From an uncultured Verrucomicrobiales bacterium (lineage in GTDB: Bacteria; Verrucomicrobiota; Verrucomicrobiia; Verrucomicrobiales; Akkermansiaceae), in contig CALBVA010000329.1 in NCBI GenBank assembly GCA_937969125.1, forward strand, positions 1 to 12,447: a DNA stretch of 12,447 bases. Reading direction: 5' to 3'. The notes below the pieces were generated by a model. The model saw nothing but the letters and a program-made list of their open reading frames with translations, ran no database searches and was not told the DNA's origin. Below are positions 8,150-12,447 of this stretch, piece after piece. Position numbers and translations under genes: made by a program. The stretch's first letter is position 1; every line of letters begins with the position of its first letter.

Positions 8150-8183
8150 AAACAAAGCAGCCACCGCTTTCACGGTGGCTGCT
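8150..8183 (-). terminator. Intrinsic terminator of trxB
   Basis: An 11-bp perfect GC-rich stem pairs 8156-8166 with 8173-8183 around a 6-base loop. On the minus strand the stem is followed by TTTGTTT. It begins about 29 bases after the trxB stop, the expected place. It separates trxB from the glycosidase gene on the same strand. Confidence 0.88.
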
Positions 8184-8212
8184 GAAAGTTGGATGGTTCG
8201 TTTGATGAACGA

Positions 8213-9151
8213 CTACTCCCCGTCCTCAAGGTCGGCGAGGTAGCGCTCGGCCTCGATAGCGGCGGCACATCCCTGCCCGGCGGCGGTGATGGCCTGGCGA
8301 TAGACGTGATCAGCCACGTCTCCTGCCGCAAAGATTCCCGGAGTCTTGGTTCCGGTGCTGTGAGCATTTTGGATGGCGTAGCCATTCTCATCAACATCCA
8401 CGAGGTCGCCCACGAACTGAGCATTTGGCACGTGACCGATCGCCACGAAGACGCACTTCACCTCCAGTTCAGACTCACTGTCGTCCTTAAGATTCTTCAG
8501 CGTCACGGCGCGGACCTCACCTTCATCATCGGTGAGATACTTGGTAATCGCGGAGTCCCAGACGGGCTCGACTTTCTCATTAGCGAGAGCACGGTCGGCC
8601 ATGATTTTCGAAGCACGAAGTTCATCACGACGGTGAATGAGATAGACCTTCGAAGCGAAGCGGGTCAGGAAAGTCGCCTCTTCACAAGCCGAGTCTCCTC
8701 CTCCCACGACGGCCACCGGGACATCACGATAAAAGGCTCCGTCGCAGGTCGCACAGGAAGTAACTCCGTGTCCTACCAGCTCCATTTCATTCTCCAGTCC
8801 CAGGTAGCGCGGAGCAGCTCCGGTGGCGATAATGACAGTCTTGGTCTGGATCTCCTCCCCACCATCGGTGGTCAGAGTGAAAGTGCCATCGTCATTTTTA
8901 GCCATGGTTTCGACCTTCTTGTATTCCACGCGCGCGCCAAACTTCTCGGCCTGCTGCTGCATGCGGCTCATCAGCTCCGGCCCCATCACTCCCTCAGGAA
9001 AGCCAGGGAAGTTTTCCACCTCCGTGGTGGTGGTGAGCTGACCTCCGAGCTGGGTACCGGAGAGGATGAGCGGGGTGAGATTGGCCCGGCCAGTATAAAT
9101 TGCCGAGGTCCATCCGGCACAGCCGGTTCCAATAATAACAACGTTTTCCAT
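8213..9151 (-). CDS. trxB: Thioredoxin reductase (NADPH)
   Basis: FAD-dependent cytoplasmic enzyme that passes electrons from NADPH to thioredoxin for disulfide reduction and ribonucleotide reductase. The 312-residue length fits the low-molecular-weight bacterial type. It begins with the FAD-binding loop IIGTGCAGWTSAIYTGRAN, where Cys11 replaces the usual Pro of GSGPAG. The redox pair is Cys133 and Cys136 in SCATCDGAF. VVGGGDSACEEA and HRRDELRAS form the NADPH site, the latter with the arginines that favour NADPH over NADH. The C-terminal GIFAAGDVADHVYRQAITAAG closes the FAD domain. I chose ATG at 9151 because the FAD motif follows at once; an extension to 9199 lacks similarity. No clear Shine-Dalgarno is seen. 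It lies 92 bases downstream of ftsH on the same strand. Confidence 0.96.
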   Translation of the reverse strand: MENVVIIGTGCAGWTSAIYTGRANLTPLILSGTQLGGQLTTTTEVENFPGFPEGVMGPELMSRMQQQAEKFGARVEYKKVETMAKNDDGTFTLTTDGGEEIQTKTVIIATGAAPRYLGLENEMELVGHGVTSCATCDGAFYRDVPVAVVGGGDSACEEATFLTRFASKVYLIHRRDELRASKIMADRALANEKVEPVWDSAITKYLTDDEGEVRAVTLKNLKDDSESELEVKCVFVAIGHVPNAQFVGDLVDVDENGYAIQNAHSTGTKTPGIFAAGDVADHVYRQAITAAGQGCAAAIEAERYLADLEDGE

Positions 9152-9197
9152 GATCTGTAAATAAGAGTGGGTCCGGGGACATTCATTCCCCAAATTC

Positions 9198-9227
9198 ATA
9201 AAAGACGGGCCAGAAAAACAGGACCGT
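9198..9227 (-). terminator. Possible weak intrinsic terminator after ftsH
   Basis: On the minus strand ACGGTCC (9227-9221) can pair with GGCCCGT (9211-9205) with one mismatch around a 9-base loop rich in T. CTTTTAT follows. It lies about 17 bases after the ftsH stop. The stem is short and imperfect, so read-through into trxB is possible. Confidence 0.4.
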
Positions 9228-9243
9228 GATTAAAAGTGCTTCT

Positions 9244-11580
9244 TTAGGCGGGAGCACCGACGATTTCCGGAGGTAGGGTCTCGTCGTCATCGCGCCGAGC
9301 TTCCTCCTTGGTCTCCTGTTTTTCCTCCTTTTTCATGTCGTCGGGGATCTCAGGCGGCTCGGGAGGTTGCGGCGGATCCTTCATTTCACCAAATTCAATG
9401 AGGTCCTTGATGTGGTGAGCGTCGAGAGTTTCGAATTCGAGGAGAGCCTCAGAGATCTTATCGAGTTGCTCACGATACTCGTTGAGGAGTCGCTCAGCTT
9501 CCTGGTAGGCGTGGTCAATGAGGCCCTTAATTTCCGAATCAATACGCTTCGCAGTGTCCTCGGAATAGGACTTCGAGGAGGCGGCCATAAAGCCATTGGC
9601 TCCGTCACCTTCGCCATACTCCACCATTCCCATGTTTTCGCTCATGCCCCATTCGCAAATCATCTTACGGGCCATATTGGTGGCCATGCGAATGTCGCCC
9701 ATGGCACCGTTCGTGACGTCACCGAAGATGATTTCCTCCGCCACCCGACCGCCCATGAGGACGACGAGCTGGTCGAGAAGCTCGAGACGGCGGTAATTGA
9801 ATTTATCCTCATCCGGCAGAAACATCGTCGAGCCGAGAGAAGGTCCACGCGGGATAATCGTGACCTTATGGAGGGGATCGGTGTGATCGAGAACTTCATT
9901 AAGAATGGCGTGGCCAGCCTCGTGGTAAGCGGTGTTCTTCTTCTCCTTATCAGAGAGTGCCAGGCTGCGGCGTTCACGGCCCCAGCGGACCTTATCGCGG
10001 GCCTCCTCCATTTCCTCGAGGGTGACGGCCTTGATCCCCTTTCGAGCGGCGAGAAGCGCGGACTCATTGATGAGATTCGCGAGCTCGGCTCCGGAGAACC
10101 CGGGAGTGCCTTTCGCAATGCGGGAAAGATCGGTGCCGGCGGCCAGCTTGATTTTCTTGGCGTGGACGTTGAGGATTTGTTCACGGCCCTTCACATCCGG
10201 AAGAGAAACAGTGACCTGTCGGTCGAAGCGACCGGGACGCAGGAGCGCGGGGTCGAGAACGTCCGGACGGTTGGTCGCGGCGATAATGATGACCCCTTCC
10301 TGGGTGTCGAATCCATCCATCTCCACGAGAAGCGCAATCAGAGTCTGCTCACGCTCGTCATGACCGCCGCCCATGCCGTGACCACGATGGCGGCCGACGG
10401 CGTCGATCTCATCAATGAAGACCAGGCAGGGAGAATTTTTCTTACCTTGTTCGAACATATCGCGCACGCGGCTCGCACCGACGCCGACGAACATCTCTAC
10501 GAAATCCGATCCGCTGATCGAGAAGAACGGGACATCTGCCTCACCGGCGATGGCGCGGACGAGGAGGGTCTTCCCGGTTCCCGGAGGACCGACCATGAGG
10601 ACACCCTTTGGAATGGTACCACCGAGAGTCTGGAACTTGCGGGGATCCTTTAGGAACTCCACCACTTCATAGAGTTCCTCCTTGGCCTCTTGAATGCCAG
10701 CCACGTCCTTGAAAGTCACCTTGCCCTCACCCATGGTAAGGAGCTTGGCCTTCGACTTGCCAAAACTCATCGCGCCGCGACCGGCGGACTTCATTTGGTG
10801 GCGGAAAAGGAAGAAAATGAGCGCGATCAAGAGGAGAACAGGAAGGAAGCTCATGAGCACCTTGCTCATCGTGTTGTCGACGTTCCGGGTGGAAATATTG
10901 GACTTCACCAGAGAGTCGCGGTGATCGCGCACGATGATGGGCACATTGAAGGGGATCAATTTCATATCCTTCAGTTCGGCAGCATTGTAAGGAACAGGCT
11001 CACCCTGGGTGGCGTAGAGCAGGCCGACCGAGGAGCCTTCCTTTTGGTAAATCTGAAACTGCTGATCCTGGCCCAGCACGAGTTTATTTTCGGACAGGAG
11101 GGTCTTGAGCTTGGCGAAGGAGATCGCTTCGGCCGGAGTCTCCTCAGCTGGGGGGGTCGCGACCCATTCGAGACGCTCACCAAAGGTGTCCGTGAGGTCG
11201 TCGCCGATACTGTCGATGTCCAGCTTCACGGTTGCCTTGACCGCTTTTTGATCCTTCCACTCTTTTACGAGGGGCTCGTCCTTGTGGTAGAGGCCCAGGA
11301 CCTCGGCGTTGCTCTCTCCGCTGTAGGTGACGAGCTCTAGGCGACCTCCCTTGAAGTCATCGGCAGTGGTTTGGAGAACGCGACCCTCCATGAGAGCTTC
11401 GCGAAATTGCGGGAAGGTCAGTTCGTCTTTATCACCGGGGCCAGAGGCCTTAAAGGCGACCCAGATGATAGCGAAGGCGACGGTGAAAAGAATGATCACC
11501 TTCCAATTCACGCCTCCCTCGGGGGCACCCTGTGGGGATTTGGATGGACGGTCGGGTTCAGGTGGCTGTTGCTCGGACAT
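9244..11580 (-). CDS. ftsH: ATP-dependent zinc metalloprotease FtsH
   Basis: Membrane-anchored AAA+ protease that extracts and degrades misfolded membrane proteins and selected regulators; works as a hexamer facing the cytoplasm. From ATG 11580 the protein has 778 residues, longer than the usual 610-650. TM1 is about 27-44 and TM2 about 241-259. The AAA domain has Walker A GPPGTGKT (331-338), pore loop FVGVG (364-368), Walker B VFIDE (387-391) and a second region of homology with R451 and R454. The zinc site is HEAGH (553-557) with Asp629 as likely third ligand. Extra length comes from a periplasmic region of nearly 200 residues, which seems to hold two similar units, and from a Pro/Glu/Lys-rich C-terminal tail (about 734-778). 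A GTG at 11619 would add 13 residues of poor quality. No Shine-Dalgarno is evident. Confidence 0.96.
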   Translation of the reverse strand: MSEQQPPEPDRPSKSPQGAPEGGVNWKVIILFTVAFAIIWVAFKASGPGDKDELTFPQFREALMEGRVLQTTADDFKGGRLELVTYSGESNAEVLGLYHKDEPLVKEWKDQKAVKATVKLDIDSIGDDLTDTFGERLEWVATPPAEETPAEAISFAKLKTLLSENKLVLGQDQQFQIYQKEGSSVGLLYATQGEPVPYNAAELKDMKLIPFNVPIIVRDHRDSLVKSNISTRNVDNTMSKVLMSFLPVLLLIALIFFLFRHQMKSAGRGAMSFGKSKAKLLTMGEGKVTFKDVAGIQEAKEELYEVVEFLKDPRKFQTLGGTIPKGVLMVGPPGTGKTLLVRAIAGEADVPFFSISGSDFVEMFVGVGASRVRDMFEQGKKNSPCLVFIDEIDAVGRHRGHGMGGGHDEREQTLIALLVEMDGFDTQEGVIIIAATNRPDVLDPALLRPGRFDRQVTVSLPDVKGREQILNVHAKKIKLAAGTDLSRIAKGTPGFSGAELANLINESALLAARKGIKAVTLEEMEEARDKVRWGRERRSLALSDKEKKNTAYHEAGHAILNEVLDHTDPLHKVTIIPRGPSLGSTMFLPDEDKFNYRRLELLDQLVVLMGGRVAEEIIFGDVTNGAMGDIRMATNMARKMICEWGMSENMGMVEYGEGDGANGFMAASSKSYSEDTAKRIDSEIKGLIDHAYQEAERLLNEYREQLDKISEALLEFETLDAHHIKDLIEFGEMKDPPQPPEPPEIPDDMKKEEKQETKEEARRDDDETLPPEIVGAPA

Positions 11581-11594
11581 AATGAAAACCGGGG

Positions 11595-11624
11595 GCCCCG
11601 TGGACCTTAGCTCCGGCACGGGAC
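11595..11624 (-). promoter_or_regulatory. Possible hairpin in the ftsH 5' leader
   Basis: On the minus strand GTCCCGTG (11624-11617) can pair with CACGGGGC (11602-11595), giving 8 bp with one G-U pair and a 14-base loop. It ends 14 bases before the ftsH ATG. It is not followed by a T tract, so it is not a terminator. It could shape translation, but whether this stretch is transcribed is unknown. Confidence 0.25.
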
Positions 11625-11709
11625 GCTAACCCAAGAAAATCGAAAGAAAATGCCTTTTTTCGGAAAGGATGAGAGTTCACAGGGTCTCAATGTCCACTCA
11701 GCGAATCAG

Positions 11710-11745
11710 CAAAAAGCCCGCTCCACCAATCAGGCGGAGCAGGCT
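11710..11745 (-). terminator. Intrinsic terminator of the histone-like protein gene
   Basis: Read on the minus strand, a 13-bp stem pairs 11745-11733 with 11727-11715 around a 5-base loop and runs into TTTTT. Two of the pairs are G-U, which work only in minus-strand RNA; in plus-strand RNA they would be A-C mismatches. The direction is therefore clear. It starts about 30 bases after the stop of the 94-residue gene and isolates that gene from ftsH. Confidence 0.9.
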
Positions 11746-11774
11746 AAAAGTGATTTCTAAAGAGGTGGGAAGGA

Positions 11775-12059
11775 TTACTCCTTGTCGTCGCTGCTTTCCT
11801 CTTTGGCAGGAGTCTCGGCTTTCACCTCTTCAACAGGCTTGGCAGCCTTTTTGGCAGCTTTCTTGGCGACTTTTTTAGCAGCCTTCTTGGCAGTCTTTTT
11901 CGCAGCGGCCTTTTTGGCGGGCTTCTCGGCCTTGTCAGCTTTGGCAGCCTTCGGGGACGATTTTGCGAGGGCAGCATTGGCTTTCTGCTGCTCATTTTTG
12001 CGCTTGAGGTATTGATTCCTGCGGCGGCGCTTCAGTCTGGTTTTAAGATTTTGGCCCAT
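11775..12059 (-). CDS. Small lysine/alanine-rich histone-H1-like basic protein
   Basis: Function is not established; the composition suggests nucleic-acid binding. The 94 residues fall into three zones: a very basic head with RLKRRRRNQYLKRK (8-21), a low-complexity lysine/alanine region (about 38-74) built of AKKAAKK-like units, and an acidic tail (about 77-94, ending EESSDDKE). The middle resembles the C-terminal tails of eukaryotic H1, mycobacterial HupB and chlamydial Hc1/Hc2, all DNA-compacting proteins. This is a similarity of composition and not proof of homology. The head is ribosomal-protein-like and seems the more informative part. The ATG at 12059 starts MGQNLKTRLK; no clear Shine-Dalgarno precedes it. 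A strong terminator follows, so it is probably a single-gene unit. It is divergent from the rhomboid gene. Confidence 0.82.
   Translation of the reverse strand: MGQNLKTRLKRRRRNQYLKRKNEQQKANAALAKSSPKAAKADKAEKPAKKAAAKKTAKKAAKKVAKKAAKKAAKPVEEVKAETPAKEESSDDKE
11844..11914 (-). repeat. Low-complexity Lys/Ala codon repeat inside the histone-like gene
   Basis: This part of the histone-like gene consists of irregular repeats of codons for AKKAAKK and AKKTAKK units (plus strand: tttggcagc, tttcttggc, ttttttagc and similar). The units vary in third positions, so the repeat seems maintained at protein level. Such tracts tend to change length between strains by slippage or recombination. Confidence 0.6.
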
Positions 12060-12190
12060 AAAGATTGAGTTCGGAGGAGGGAATTACGCGGCCCTCGTGG
12101 GATGATCAAGCGAAAACAAAGAGAGAATCCCCCGCCCCAACCAGGGATCCGCTCTTGCGGGACCAGACGCAGGTGGCAGGATTTCGCCCG

Positions 12191-12447
12191 ATGTCGCCCA
12201 CTAGATCCCGCAATCTTCCCCTCCTCGTTCTCATCGGCGTGATCACCCTGATCACGATCATCGATTGGCAGATCGGCCTCCGCAACTGGATGCCAGTCCC
12301 AGCCGAAGTTTCGGCGGCTTGGGAAAGTGCGCTACGAGGCGATATTTCCGGATCGGTCATTGCGGAATTCTTCACCCTTCTGGCGGCGGCTTTCCTCCAT
12401 GCCGACTTCGGCCACCTCAGCACGAATCTCATCTTTATCTGGATTTT
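12191..12447 (+). CDS. Rhomboid-family intramembrane serine protease (N-terminal part)
   Basis: The first 85 residues of a membrane protein that runs off the right edge. A first hydrophobic segment lies at about residues 9-24 and a second begins near 58. FLHADFGHLSTNLIFIW carries the rhomboid pattern HxxxxHxxxN as His70, His75 and Asn79; in GlpG the second-helix histidine and asparagine line the oxyanion site. The catalytic Ser and the partner His would lie beyond the window, so activity cannot be judged here. Rhomboids cleave transmembrane segments within the inner membrane. I chose the ATG at 12191; an AGGA lies about 10 bases upstream. It is divergent from the histone-like gene across a 131-base gap that should hold both promoters, although I could not identify clear boxes. 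Confidence 0.85.
   Translation, partial: MSPTRSRNLPLLVLIGVITLITIIDWQIGLRNWMPVPAEVSAAWESALRGDISGSVIAEFFTLLAAAFLHADFGHLSTNLIFIWI

Noticed and set aside
8189..9160. A 323-codon open frame on the plus strand opposite trxB
   Set aside because: It is the antisense shadow of trxB, whose redox and nucleotide-binding motifs establish the real frame.
9367..10653. A 428-codon open frame on the plus strand opposite ftsH
   Set aside because: It lies wholly inside the well-conserved ftsH coding region; the antisense frame is open because of codon bias, and its translation shows no recognisable domain.
11669..11878. A 69-codon plus-strand frame
   Set aside because: It crosses the intrinsic terminator and the antisense of the histone-like gene; its translation is low complexity with no family match.
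11844..11914. CRISPR-like or tandem DNA repeat
   Set aside because: The repetition is irregular, has no spacers, and is explained by Lys/Ala codons of the histone-like protein.
12106..12432. A 108-codon minus-strand frame at the right edge
   Set aside because: It is antisense to the rhomboid coding sequence, which carries the HxxxxHxxxN pattern on the plus strand.

Overview
The window looks like a bacterial chromosome of moderately high GC, most likely from the Verrucomicrobia. This is an inference from several features together: an FtsH with a very long N-terminal periplasmic region, a thioredoxin reductase with a GTGCAGW nucleotide-binding loop, a lysine/alanine-rich histone-H1-like small protein, a secreted alpha-galactosidase-like enzyme, a DUF3500 protein, and gene starts that mostly lack a clear Shine-Dalgarno sequence. 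No 16S gene or other decisive marker is present. I see no tRNA, rRNA, CRISPR array, insertion sequence, integrase or prophage gene. No gene-free stretch exceeds about 220 bases.

Layout. Positions 1-71 hold the last codons of an unrecognised plus-strand gene. A 190-base gap follows; it may carry a gene remnant on the minus strand. Then come ndk (minus) and, divergently, acpS (plus). Next is a compact plus-strand run: the magnesium channel mgtE, a secreted DUF3500 protein whose start overlaps the mgtE stop (ATGA), and a secreted prolyl oligopeptidase. This run ends tail-to-tail against a secreted GH36-like glycosidase (minus). Behind the glycosidase, also on the minus strand, are trxB, ftsH and a 94-residue histone-like basic protein. 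trxB and the basic protein each end in a good intrinsic terminator, and a weaker candidate follows ftsH. At the right edge a rhomboid-family intramembrane protease starts on the plus strand, divergent from the basic protein, and runs out of the window.

Function. Most genes are housekeeping: nucleotide balance (ndk), acyl-carrier-protein activation (acpS), Mg2+ uptake (mgtE), thiol redox (trxB), membrane protein quality control (ftsH). Three exported proteins (DUF3500, prolyl oligopeptidase, glycosidase) suggest a heterotroph that digests peptides and sugars outside the cytoplasm. I found no strong evidence of a new multi-gene system. The points most worth a second look are the mgtE-DUF3500 overlap, the apparently duplicated FtsH periplasmic region, the histone-like protein, and the unusual catalytic region of the glycosidase.
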